Positions 13,351-26,060 of a DNA stretch of 64,000 bases are shown one piece after another; the stretch's first letter is position 1, and every line of letters begins with the position of its first letter. The translations under genes and the position numbers were made by a program. The notes below the pieces were generated by a model. That model had not been told where the DNA came from. It made no database searches and worked only from the letters and a program-made list of their open reading frames with translations. Source of the stretch: Mauremys mutica (taxonomy: Eukaryota; Chordata; Testudines; Geoemydidae). The stretch lies in the NCBI RefSeq assembly GCF_020497125.1, contig NC_059081.1:63074768-63138767 (forward strand). The letters run 5' to 3'.

Positions 13351-14469
13351 GCGGAGAGGAGCGGAGAGCAGGGGGGCTGGCAGAGAGGAGCGGATAGCAG
13401 ATTGGCTGGCGGAGAGGAGCGGATAGCAGGGTGGCTGGCGGAGAGGAGCGGATAGCAGGGTGGCTGGCGGAGAGGAGCCGATAGCAGGGTGGCTGGCGGA
13501 GAGGAGCGGATAGGAGATTGGCTGGCAGAGAGGAGCGGATAGCAGATTGGCTGGGGGAGAGGAGCGGATAGCAGATTGGCTTGCGGAGAGGAGCGGATTG
13601 CAGATTGGCTGACGGAGAGGAGTGGATAGCAGATTGGCTGAAAAAGAGGAGCGGACAGCAGATTGGCTGACACATGAGCGGATAGCAGATTGGCTGGCGG
13701 AGAGGAGCGGATAGCAGGGTGGCTGGCGGAGAGGAGCCGATAGCAGGGTGGCTGGCGGAGAGGAGCCGATAGCAGGGTGGCTGGCGGAGAGGAGCCGATA
13801 GCAGATTGGCTGGCGGAGAGGAGCCGATAGCAGATTGGCTGGCGGAGAGGAGCGGATAGCAGGTTGGCTGGCGGAGAGGAGCGGATAGCAGGTTGGCTGG
13901 CGGAGAGGAGCGGATAGCAGATTGGCTGACACAGGAGCGGATAACAGACTTTCTGGCGAAGAGGAGCGGATAGCAGATTGGCTGACGGAGAGGAGTGGAC
14001 AGCAGATTGGCTGAAAAAGAGGAGCGGACAGCAGATTGGCTGACACAGGAGCGGATAGCAGATTGGCTGGCGGAGAGGAGCGGATAGCAGGGTGGCTGGC
14101 GGAGAGGAGCGGATAGCAGGGTGGCTGGCGGAGAGGAGCGGATAGCAGATTGGCTGGCGGAGAGGAGCGGATAGCAGATTGGCTGGCGGAGAGGAGCGTA
14201 TAGCAGATTGGCTGGCGGAGAGGAGCGTATAGCAGATTGGATGGTGGACAGGAGCGGATAGCAGATTGCCTGGAGGAGAGTTGCGGATAGCATATTGGCT
14301 GGCGGAGAGGAGCGGATAGCATATTGGCTCGCGGAGAGGAGCGGATAGCATATTGGCTGGCGGAGAGGAGCGGATAGCATATTGGCTGGCGGAGAGGAGC
14401 GGATAGCATATAGGCTGGCGGAGGGGAGCGGATAGCATATTGGCTGGCGGAGAGGAGCGGATAGCATAT

Positions 14470-17400
14470 TGGCTGGCGGAGGGGAGCAGATAGCAGGGTG
14501 ACTGGCGGAGGGGAGCAGATAGCAGGGTGACTGGCGGAGGGGAGCAGATAGCAGGGTGACTGGCGGAGGGGAGCAGATAGCAGGGTGGATTGCGGAGAGG
14601 AGCGGATAGCAGATTGGCTGACGGAGAGGAGCGGTTAGCAGGGTGGGTGGCGGAGAGGAGTGGATAGCAGGGTGGCTGGTGGAGAGGAGCGGATAGCAGA
14701 CTGGCTGACACAGGAGCGGATAGCAGGGTGGTTGGCGGAGAGGAGCGGATAGCAGGGTGGTTGGCGGAGAGGAGCGGATAACAGGGTGGCTGGCGGAGAG
14801 GAGCGGATAGCAGGGTGGATGACTCAGGAGCGGATAGCAGATTGGCTGGCAGAGAGGAGCGGATAGCAGACTGGCTGACACAGGAGCGGATAGCAGGGTG
14901 GTTGGCGGAGAGGAGAGGATAGCAGGGTGGCGGGCGGAGAGGAGCGGAGAGCAGGGTGTCTGGCGGACAGGAGCGGATAGGAGATTGGCTCGCGGAGAGT
15001 TGCGGATAGGAGATTGGCTGGCGGAGAGGAGCTGATAGCAGACTGGCTGGCGGAGCGGAGCGGATAGCAGGGTGGCTGGAGGAGGGGAACGGATAGCAGA
15101 TTGGCTGGCGGACAGGAGCGGATAACAGGGTGGCTGGCGGAGAGGAGCGGATAGCAGGGTGGCTGGCGGAGAGGAGCGCATAGCAGGGTGGCGGGCGGAG
15201 AGGAGCGGAGAGCAGGGTGTCTGGCGGACAGGAGCGGATAGCAGATTGGCTCGCTGAGAGTTGCGGACAGGAGATTGGCTTGCGGAGAGGAACTGATAGC
15301 AGATTGGCTGGCGGAGAGGAGCGGATAGCAGGGTGGCTGGAGGAGAAGAAAGGATAGCAGATTGGCTGGCGGACAGGAGCGGATAGCAGATTGGCTGGCA
15401 GAGAGGAGCGGATAGCAGATTGACTGCGGAGAGGAGAGGATAGCAGGGTGGGTGGCGGAGAGGAGTGGATAGCAGGGTGGCGGGCGGAGAGGAGCGGAGA
15501 GCAGGGTGTCTGGCGGACAGGAGCGGATAGCAGATTGGCTCGCGGAGAGTTGCGGATAGGAGATTGGCTGGCGGAGAGGAGCTGATAGCAGATTGGCTGG
15601 CGGAGCGGAGCGGATAGCAGGGTGGCTGGAGGAGGGGAACGGATAGCAGATTGGCTGGCGGACAGGAGCGGATAACAGGGTGGCTGGCGGAGAGGAGCGG
15701 ATAGCAGGGTGGCTGGCGGAGAGGAGCGGATAGCAGGGTGGCGGGCGGAGTGGAGCGGAGAGCAGGGTGTCTGGCGGACAGGAGCGGATAGCAGATTGGA
15801 TCGCTGAGAGTTGCGGACAGGAGATTGGCTTGCGGAGAGGAACTGACAGCAGATTGGCTGGCGGAGAGGAGCGGATAGCAGGGTGGCTGGAGGAGAAGAA
15901 AGGATAGCAGATTGGCTGGCGTACAGGAGCGGATAGCAGATTGGCTGGCGGAGAGGAGCGGATAGCAGGGTGGCTGGCGGAGAGGAGCGAATAGCAGGGT
16001 GGCTGGCGTAGAGGAGCGGATAGCAGGGTGGCTGGCGTAGAGGAGCGGATAGCAGGGTGGCGGGCGTAGAGGAGCGGAGAGCAGGGTGGCGGGCGGAGAG
16101 GAGCGGAGAGCAGGGTGGCGGGCGGAGAGGAGCGGAGAGCAGGGTGTCTGGCGGACAGGAGCGGATAGCAGATTGGCTCGCGGAGAGTTGCGGATAGGAG
16201 ATTGGCTGGCGGAGAGGAGCTGATAGCAGATTGGCTGGCGGAGCGGAGCGGATAGCAGGGTGGCTGGAGGAGGGGAACGGATAGCAGATTGGCTGGCGGA
16301 CAGGATCGGATAACAGGGTGGCTGGCGGAGAGGAGCGGATAGCAGGGTGGCTGGCGGAGAGGAGCGGATAGCAGGGTGGCGGGCGGAGTGGAGCGGAGAG
16401 CAGGTGTCTGGCGGACAGGAGCGGATAGCAGATTGGCTCGCTGAGAGTTGCGGACAGGAGATTGGCTTGCGGAGAGGAACTGACAGCAGATTGGCTGGCG
16501 GAGAGGAGCGGATAGCAGGGTGGCTGGAGGAGAAGAAAGGATAGCAGATTGGCTGGCGTACAGGAGCGGATAGCAGATTGGCTGGCGGAGAGGAGCGGAG
16601 AGCAGGGTGGCGGGCGGAGAGGAGCGGAGAGCAGGGTGGCGGGCGGAGAGGAGCGGAGAGCAGGGTGGCAGGCGGAGAGGAGCGGAGAGCAGATTGGCTC
16701 GCGGAGAGTTGCGGATAGGAGATTGGCTGGCGGAGAGGAGCTGATAGCAGATTGGCTGGCGGAGCAGAGCTGATAGCAGGGTGGCTGGAGGAGGGGAACG
16801 GATAGCAGATTGGCTGGCGGACATGAGCGGATAGCAGATTGGCTGGCGGACATGAGCGGATAGCAGATTGGCTGGCGGACATGAGCGGATAGCAGATTGG
16901 CTGGCGGACATGAGCGGATAGCAGATTGGCTGGCGGACAGGAGCGGATAGCAGGGTGGCTGGCGGAGACGAGCGGATAGCAGATTGGCTGTCTGAGAGGA
17001 GCCGATAGCAGGGTGGGTGGCGGAGAGGAGCCGATAGCAGGGTGGGTGGCGGAGAGGAGCCGATAGCAGGGTGGGTGGCGGAGAGGAGCCGATAGCAGGG
17101 TGGGTGGCGGAGAGGAGCCGATAGCAGGGTGGGTGGCGGAGTGGAGCCGATAGCAGGGTGGCTGGCGGAGAGGAGCCGATAGCAGGGTGGCTGGCGGAGA
17201 GGAGCCGATAGCAGGGTGGCTGGCGGAGAGGAGCCGATAGCAGGGTGGCTGGCGGAGAGGAGCCGATAGCAGGGTGGCTGGCGGAGAGGAGCCGAAAGCA
17301 GCGTGGCTGGCGGAGAGGAGCCGATAGCAGAGTGGCTGGCAGAGAGGAGCCGATAGCAGAGTGGCTGGCAGAGAGGAGCCGATAGCAGAGTGGCTGGCAG

Positions 17401-17770
17401 AGAGGAGCCGATAGCAGATTGGCTGGCGGAGAGGAGCGGGTAGGAGATTGGCTGGCGGAGAGGAGCGGATAGCAGATTGGCTGACACAGGAGCGGGTAGC
17501 AGATTTGCAGGCGGTGAGGAACGGATAGCAGATTGGCTTGCGGAGAGGAGCGGATTACAGATTGGCTGAAAAAGAGGAGCGGACAGCAGATTGGCTGACA
17601 CAGGAGCGGATAGCAGATTGGCTGGCGGAGAGGAGCGGATAGCAGGGTGGCTGGCGGAGAGGAGCGGATAACAGGGTGGCTGGCGGAGAGGAGCGGATAG
17701 CAGGTTGCTTGGCGGAGAGGAGCGGATAGCACATTAGATAGCGGAGAGGAGTGGATAGCAGATTGGCTGG
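14470..17770. repeat. Higher-order block, copy B
   Basis: This is the partner of the block at 10,380-13,350. It repeats the landmarks in the same order, including the CCGATAG run (16,995-17,420) and the ACATTAGATAGC unit near 17,731. It is about 330 bp longer because of extra internal units around 15,380-16,400. A third, shorter relative of its left part starts near 20,370. Confidence 0.8.
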
Positions 17771-20700
17771 CGGAGTGGAGCGGAGAGCAGGGGTCTGGCA
17801 GAGAGGAGCGGATAGCAGATTGGCTGGCGGAGAGGAGCGGATAGCAGGGTGGCTGGCGGAGAGGAGCGGATAGCAGGGTGGCTGGCGGAGAGGAGCGGAT
17901 AGGAGATTGGCTGGCAGAGAGGAGCGGATAGCAGATTGGCTGGCAGAGAGGAGCGGATAGCAGATTGGCTTGCGGAGAGGAGCGGATAGCAGATTGGCTT
18001 GCGGAGAGGAGCGGATTGCAGATTGGCTGACACAGGAGCGGATAGCAGATTGGCTGACGGAGAGGAGTGGATAGCAGATTGGCTGAAAAAGAGGAGCGGA
18101 TAGCAGATTGGCTGGCGGAGAGGAGCCGATAGCAGGGTGGCTGGCGGAGAGGAGCCGATAGCAGGGTGGCTGGCGGAGAGGAGCCGATAGCAGGGTGGCT
18201 GGCGGAGAGGAGCGGATAGCAGATTGGCTGGCAGAGAGGAGCGGATAGCAGATTGGCTGGCGGAGAGGAGCGGATAGCAGGTTGGCTGGCGGAGAGGAGC
18301 GGATAGCAGGTTGGCTGGCGGAGAGGAGCGGATAGCAGATTGGCTGACACAGGAGCGGATAACAGACTTTCTGGCGGAGAGGAGCGGATAGCAGATTGGC
18401 TGACGGAGAGGAGTGGATAGCAGATTGGCTGAAAAAGAGGAGCGGACAGCAGATTGGCTGACACAGGAGCGGATAGCAGATTGGCTGGCGGAGAGGAGCG
18501 GATAGCAGGGTGGCTGGCGGAGAGGAGCGGATAGCAGGGTGGCTGGCGGAGAGGAGCGGATAGCAGATTGGCTGGCGGAGAGGAGCGGATAGCAGATTGG
18601 CTGGCGGAGAGGAGCGGATAGCAGATTGGCTGAAAAAGAGGAGCGGACAGCAGATTGGCTGACACAGGAGCGGATAGCAGATTGGCTGGCGGAGAGGAGC
18701 GGATAGCAGGGTGGCTGGCGGAGAGGAGCGGATAGCAGGGTGGCTGGCGGAGAGGAGCGGATAGCAGGGTGGCTGGCGGAGAGGAGCGGATAGCAGGGTG
18801 GCTGGCGGAGAGGAGCGGATAGCAGGGTGGCTGGCGGAGAGGAGCGGATAGCAGGGTGGTTGGCGGAGAGGAGCGGAGAGCAGGGTGGTTGGCGGAGAGG
18901 AGCGGAGAGCAGATGGGCTGGCGGAGAGGAGTGGAGAGCAGATGGGCTGGCGGAGAGGAGCGGAGAGCAGATGGGCTGGCGGAGAGGAGCGGAGAGCAGA
19001 TGGGCTGGCGAAGAGGAGCGGAGAGCAGATTGGCTGGCCGAGAGGAGCGGATAGCAGGGTGGCTGGCCGAGAGGAGCGGATAGCAGGGTGGCTGGTGGGT
19101 GGGAGCGGATAGCAGGGTGGTTGGCGGAGAGGAGCGGATAGCAGATTGTCTGGCGGAAGAGAGCAGAAAGCAGGGTGGCTTGCGGAGGGGAGCGGATAGC
19201 AGGGTGGTTGGCGGAGAGGAGCGGATAGCAGGGTGGCTGGAGGAGAGGAGCGGATAGCAGATTGGCTGGCGGAGAGGAGCGGATAGCAGATTGGCTGGCG
19301 GAGAGGAGCGGATAGCAGATTGGCTGGCGGAGAGGAGCGGATAGCAGATTGGCTGGCGGAGAGGAGCGGATAGCAGATTGGCTGGCGGAGAGGAGCGGAT
19401 AGCAGATTGGCTGGCGGAGAGGAGCGGATAGCAGATTGGCTAGCGGAGAGTTGCGGATAGGAGATTGGCTGGCGGAGAGTTGCGGATAGGAGAATGTCTG
19501 GCGGAGAGGAGCGGATAGCAGGGTGGCTTGCGGAGGGGAGCGGATAGCAGGGTGGCTTGCGGAGGGGAGCGGATAGCAGATTGGCTGGCGGAGAGGAACG
19601 GTTAGCAGGGTGGCTGGCAGACAGGAGCGGATAGCAGATTGGCTAGCGGAGAGTTGGGGATAGGAGATTGGCTGGCGGAGAGGAGCGGATAGCAGGGTGG
19701 CTGGCTGAGAGGAGCGGATAGCAGATTGGCTGGCGGAGAGGAGCGGATAGCAGATTGGCTGGCGGAGAGGAGCGGATAGCAGATTGGATGGTGGACAGGA
19801 GCGGATAGCAGATTGGCTGGCGGAGAGGAGCGGATAGCAGATTGGATGGTGGACAGGAGCGGATAGCAGATTGCCTGAAGGAGAGTTGCGGATAGGAGAT
19901 TGGCTGGCGGAGAGGAGCGGATAGCATATTGGCTGGCGGAGAGGAGCGGAAAGCAGAGTGGCTGGCGGAGAGGAGCGGATAGCAGATTGGCTGGCGGAGA
20001 GGAGCGGAAAGCAGAGTGGCTGGCGGAGAGGAGCGGATAGCAGATTGGCTGGCGGAGAGGAGCGGATAGCAGATTGGCTGGCGGAGAGGAGCGGATAGCA
20101 GATTGGCTGGCGGAGAGGAGCGGATAGCAGATTGGCTGGCGGAAAGGAGAGGATAGCAGATTGGATGGTGGACAGGAGCGGATAGCAGATTGCCTGGAGG
20201 AGAGTTGCGGATAGGAGATTGGCTGGCGGAGAGGAGCGGATAGCATATTGGCTGGCGGAGAGGCGCGGATAGCATATTGGCTGGCGGAGAGGAGCGGATA
20301 GCATATTGGCTGGCGGAGAGGAGCGGATAGCATATTGGCTGGCGGAGAGGAGCGGATAGCATATTGGCTGGCGGAGGGGAGCAGATAGCAGGGTGACTGG
20401 CGGAGGGGAGCAGATAGCAGGGTGACTGGCGGAGGGGAGCAGATAGCAGGGTGGCTGGCGGAGGGGAGCAGATAGCAGGGTGGCTTGCGGAGAGGAGCCG
20501 ATAGCAGATTGGCTGACGGAGAGGAGCGGATAGCAGGGTGGGTGGCGGAGAGGAGTGGATAGCAGGGTGGCTGGCGGAGAGGAGCGGATATCAGATTGGC
20601 TGACACAGGAGCGGATAACAGACTGGCTGGCGGAGAGGAGCGGATAGCAGACTGGCTGACACAGGAGCGGATAGCAGGGTGGTTGGCGGAGAGGAGCGGA

Positions 20701-21349
20701 TAGCAGGGTGGTTGGCGGAGAGGAGCGGATAGCAGGGTGGCTGGAGGAGAAGAAAGGATAGCAGATTGGCTGGCGGACAGGAGCGGATAGCAGATTGGCT
20801 GGCAGAGAGGAGCGGATAGCAGATTGACTGCGGAGAGGAGAGGATAGCAGGGTGGGTGGCGGAGAGGAGCGGATAGCAGGGTGGGTGGCGGAGAGGAGCG
20901 GAGAGCAGGGTGTCTGGCGGACAGGAGCGGATAGCAGATTGGCTCACGGAGAGTTGCGGATAGGAGATTGGCTGGCGGAGAGGAGCTGATAGCAGATTGG
21001 CTGGCGGAGCGGAGCGGATAACAGGGTGGCTGGCGGAGAGGAGCGGATAGCAGGGTGGCTGGCGGAGAGGAGCGGATAGCAGGGTGGCGGGCGGAGTGGA
21101 GCGGAGAGCAGGGTGTCTGGCGGACAGGAGCGGATAGCAGATTGGCTCGCTGAGAGTTGCGGACAGGAGATTGGCTTGCGGAGAGGAACTGATAGCAGAT
21201 TGGCTGGCGGAGAGGAGCGGATAGCAGGGTGGCTGGAGGAGAAGAAAGGATAGCAGATTGGCTGGCGTACAGGAGCGGATAGCAGATTGGCTGGCGGAGA
21301 GGAGCGGATAGCAGGGTGGCTGGCGGAGAGGAGCGGATAGCAGGGTGGC

Positions 21350-23703
21350 TGGCGGAGAGGAGCGGATAGCAGGGTGGCTGGGGGAGAGGAGCGGATAGCA
21401 GGGTGGCTGGCGTAGAGGAGCGGATAGCAGGGTGGCGGGCGGAGAGGAGCGGAGAGCAGGGTGTCTGGCGGACAGGAGCGGAGAGCAGATTGGCTCGCGG
21501 AGAGTTGCGGATAGGAGATTGGCTTGCGGAGAGGAGCTGATAGCAGATTGGCTGGCGGAGAGGAGCGGATAGCAGGGTGGCTGGAGGAGAAGAACGGATA
21601 GCAGATTGGCTGGCGGAAAGGAGCGGATAGCAGATTGGCTGGCGGACAGGAGCGGATAGCAGATTGGCTGGTGGAGAGGAGCGGATAGCACATTGGCTGA
21701 CACAGGAGCGGATAGCAGGGTGGTTGGCGGAGAGGAGCAGATAGCAGTGTGGCTGGCGGAGAGGAGCGGATAGCAGGGTGGATGACACAGGAGCGGATAG
21801 CAGATTGGTTCTCGGAGAGGAGAGAATAGCAGGGTGGGTGGCGGAGAGGAGCGGATAGCAGGGTGGCTGGGGGAGAGGAGCGGAGAGCAGGGTGGCTGGC
21901 AGAGAGGAGCGGATAGCAGATTGGCTGGCGGAGAGGAGCGGATAGCAGGGTGGCTGGCGGAGAGGAGCGGATAGCAGGGTGGCTGGCGGAGAGGAGCGGA
22001 TAGCAGGGTGGCTGGCGGAGAGGAGCGGATAGGAGATTGGCTGGCAGAGAGGAGCGGATAGCAGATTGGCTGGCGGAGAGGAGCGGATAGCAGATTGGCT
22101 GGCGGAGAGGAGCGGATAGCAGATTGGCTGGCGGAGAGGAGCGGATAGCAGATTGGCTGGCGGAGAGGAGCGGATAGCAGATTGGCTGACACAGGAGCGG
22201 GTAGCAGATTGGCAGGCGGTGAGGAGCGGATAGCAGATTGGCTTGCGGAGAGGAGCGGATTGCAGATTGGGTGACACAGGAGGGGATAGCAGATTGGCTG
22301 ACGGAGAGGAGTGGATAGCAGATTGGCTGTAAAAGAGGAGCGGACAGCAGGTTGGCTGACACAGGAGCTGGTAGCAGATTGGCAGGCGGAGAGGAGCGGA
22401 TAGCAGATTGGCTGACGTAGAGGAGCGGATAGCAGATTGGCTTGCGGAGAGGAGCGGATTGCAGATTGGGTGACACAGGAGGGGATAGCAGATCGGCTGG
22501 CGGAGAGGAGCGGATAGCAGGGTGGCTAGCGGAGAGGAGCGGATAGCAGGTTGGTTGGCAGAGTGGAGCGGATAGCAGATTAGATAGCGGAGAGGAGCGG
22601 ATAGCAGATTGGCTGGCGGAGAGGAGCGGATAGCAGATTGGCTGACACAGGAGCGGATAGCAGGGTGGTTGGCGGAGAGGAGCGGATAGCAGGGTGGTAT
22701 GCGGAGAGGAGCGGATAGCAGGGTGGCTGGCGGATAGTAGCGGATAGCAGGGTGGATGACACAGGAGCGGATAGCAGATTGGCTGGCGGAGAGGAGCGGA
22801 TAGGAGATTGGCTGACACAGGAGCGGATAGCAGATTGGCTGGCGAAGAGGAGAGGATAGCAGATTGGCTGGCGAAGAGGAGAGGATAGCAGATTGGCTGG
22901 CGAAGAGGAGAGGATAGCAGATTGGCTGAGAGAGGAGCGGATAGCAGATTGGCTGGCGAAGAGGAGAGGATAGCAGATTGGCTGAGAGAGGAGCGGATAG
23001 CAGGGTGGCTGGCGGAGAGGAGCGAATAGCAGAGTGGCTGTCGGAGGGGAGCGGATAGCCGGGTGGCTGGCTGAGAGGAGCGGATAGCAGATTGGCTGGC
23101 GGAGAGGAGCGGATAGCAAATTCGCTGGTGGAGAGGAGCAGATAGCCGGGTGGCTGGCGGAGAGGAGCGGATACCATGGTGGCTGACACAGGAGCGGATA
23201 TCAGATTGGCTGGCGGAGAGGAGCGGATAGCAGATTGGCTGGCGGAGAGGAGCGGATAGCAGATTGGCTGGCGGAGAGGAGCGGATAGCAGGGTGGCTGG
23301 CGGAGAGGAGCGGATAACAGATTGGCTGGCTTAGAGGAGCGGATAGCAGGGTAGTTGGTGGAGAGGAGCGGATAGCAGGGTGGCTGAAGTAGATGAGCGG
23401 ATAGCAGATTGGCTGGCGGAGAGGAGCGGATAGCAGATTGGCTGGCGGAGAGGAGCGGATAGCAGATTGGCTGGCGGAGAGGAGCGGATAGCAGATTGGC
23501 TGGCGGAGAGGAGCGGAAAGCAGATTGGCTGGCGGAGAGGAGCGGAAAGCAGATTGGCTGGCGGAGAGGAGCGGAAAGCAGATTGGCTGGCTGAGAGGAG
23601 CGGAAAGCAGATTGGCTGGCTGAGAGGAGCGGAGAGCAGATTGGCTGGCTGAGAGGAGCGGAGAGCAGATTTGCTGAGAGAGGAGCAGATAGCAGGGTGG
23701 CTG
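21350..23703. repeat. 2.35-kb higher-order repeat, first copy
   Basis: This is the left member of a nearly perfect tandem duplication inside the array. Landmarks such as the CTGGGGGAGAGG unit (21,378) and the unusual GCGAAGAGGAGAGG and CTGAGAGAGGAGCGG units recur exactly 2,352 bp later. Visible differences are a few substitutions and one extra or missing 29-bp unit that cancel out. Confidence 0.92.
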
Positions 23704-26060
23704 GCGGAGAGGAGCGGATAGCAGGGTGGCTGGGGGAGAGGAGCGGATAGCAGGGTGGCTGGCGTAGAGGAGCGGATAGCAGGGTGGCGGGCGGAGAGGA
23801 GCGGAGAGCAGGGTGTCTGGCGGACAGGAGCGGAGAGCAGATTGGCTCGCGGAGAGTTGCGGATAGGAGATTGGCTTGCGGAGAGGAGCTGATAGCAGAT
23901 TGGCTGGCGGAGAGGAGCGGATAGCAGGGTGGCTGGAGGAGAAGAACGGATAGCAGATTGGCTGGCGGAAAGGAGCGGATAGCAGATTGGCTGGCGGACA
24001 GGAGCGGATAACAGGGTGGCTGGCGGAGAGGAGCGGATAGCAGATTGGCTGGTGGAGAGGAGCGGATAGCACATTGGCTGACACAGGAGCGGATAGCAGG
24101 GTGGTTGGCGGAGAGGAGCAGATAGCAGTGTGGCTGGCGGAGAGGAGCGGATAGCAGGGTGGATGACACAGGAGCGGATAGCAGATTGGTTCGCGGAGAG
24201 GAGAGAATAGCAGGGTGGGTGGCGGAGAGGAGCGGATAGCAGGGTGGCTGGGGGAGAGGAGCGGAGAGCAGGGTGGCTGGCAGAGAGGAGCGGATAGCAG
24301 ATTGGCTGGCGGAGAGGAGCGGATAGCAGGGTGGCTGGCGGAGAGGAGCCGATAGCAGGGTGGCTGGCGGAGAGGAGCGGATAGGAGATTGGCTGGCAGA
24401 GAGGAGCGGATAGCAGATTGGCTGGCGGAGAGGAGCGGATAGCAGATTGGCTGGCGGAGAGGAGCGGATAGCAGATTGGCTGGCGGAGAGGAGCGGATAG
24501 CAGATTGGCTGGCGGAGAGGAGCGGATAGCAGATTGGCTGACACAGGAGCGGGTAGCAGATTGGCAGGCGGTGAGGAGCGGATAGCAGATTGGCTTGCGG
24601 AGAGGAGCGGATTGCAGATTGGGTGACACAGGAGGGGATAGCAGATTGGCTGACGGAGAGGAGTGGATAGCAGATTGGCTGTAAAAGAGGAGCGGACAGC
24701 AGGTTGGCTGACACAGGAGCTGGTAGCAGATTGGCAGGCGGAGAGGAGCGGATAGCAGATTGGCTGACGTAGAGGAGCGGATAGCAGATTGGCTTGCGGA
24801 GAGGAGCGGATTGCAGATTGGGTGACACAGGAGGGGATAGCAGATCGGCTGGCGGAGAGGAGCGGATAGCAGGGTGGCTAGCGGAGAGGAGCGGATAGCA
24901 GGTTGGTTGGCAGAGTGGAGCGGATAGCAGATTAGATAGCGGAGAGGAGCGGATAGCAGATTGGCTGGCGGAGAGGAGCGGATAGCAGATTGGCTGACAC
25001 AGGAGCGGATAGCAGGGTGGTTGGCGGAGAGGAGCGGATAGCAGGGTGGTATGCGGAGAGGAGCGGATAGCAGGGTGGCTGGCGGATAGTAGCGGATAGC
25101 AGGGTGGATGACACAGGAGCGGATAGCAGATTGGCTGGCGGAGAGGAGCGGATAGGAGATTGGCTGACACAGGAGCGGATAGCAGATTGGCTGGCGAAGA
25201 GGAGAGGATAGCAGATTGGCTGGCGAAGAGGAGAGGATAGCAGATTGGCTGGCGAAGAGGAGAGGATAGCAGATTGGCTGAGAGAGGAGCGGATAGCAGA
25301 TTGGCTGGCGAAGAGGAGAGGATAGCAGATTGGCTGAGAGAGGAGCGGATAGCAGGGTGGCTGGCGGAGAGGAGCGAATAGCAGAGTGGCTGTCGGAGGG
25401 GAGCGGATAGCCGGGTGGCTGGCTGAGAGGAGCGGATAGCAGATTGGCTGGCGGAGAGGAGCGGATAGCAAATTCGCTGGTGGAGAGGAGCAGATAGCCG
25501 GGTGGCTGGCGGAGAGGAGCGGATACCATGGTGGCTGACAAGGAGCGGATATCAGATTGGATGGCGGAGAGGAGCGGATAGCAGATTGGCTGGCGGAGAG
25601 GAGCGGATAGCAGATTGGCTGGCGGAGAGGAGCGGATAGCAGGGTGGCTGGCGGAGAGGAGCGGATAACAGATTGGCTGGCTTAGAGGAGCGGATAGCAG
25701 GGTAGTTGGTGGAGAGGAGCGGATAGCAGGGTGGCTGAAGTAGATGAGCGGATAGCAGATTGGCTGGCGGAGAGGAGCGGATAGCAGATTGGCTGGCGGA
25801 GAGGAGCGGATAGCAGATTGGCTGGCGGAGAGGAGCGGATAGCAGATTGGCTGGCGGAGAGGAGCGGATAGCAGATTGGCTGGCGGAGAGGAGCGGAAAG
25901 CAGATTGGCTGGCGGAGAGGAGCGGAAAGCAGATTGGCTGGCGGAGAGGAGCGGAAAGCAGATTGGCTGGCTGAGAGGAGCGGAGAGCAGATTGGCTGGC
26001 TGAGAGGAGCGGAGAGCAGATTTGCTGAGAGAGGAGCAGATAGCAGGGTGGCTGGCGGAG
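23704..26060. repeat. 2.35-kb higher-order repeat, second copy
   Basis: This is the right member of the tandem pair. The 179-codon minus-strand frame at 22,580-23,119 reappears unchanged at 24,932-25,471. The spacing drops to about 2,351 bp towards the right end because of a small deletion near 25,540, where GACACAGG became GACAAGG. Such low divergence implies a recent event, or a collapsed or duplicated assembly path. Confidence 0.92.

Noticed and set aside
10022..16882. A 2,286-codon minus-strand protein, and similar giant frames over 1-33,600
   Set aside because: The frames are a direct result of a stop-free 29-bp unit read in all phases. Three overlapping frames are open at once, and there is no promoter, splice or domain evidence.
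18827..19112. Three overlapping plus-strand 75-aa frames
   Set aside because: They are staggered copies of the satellite unit in a homogenised run (AGATGGGCTGG variant), not genes.
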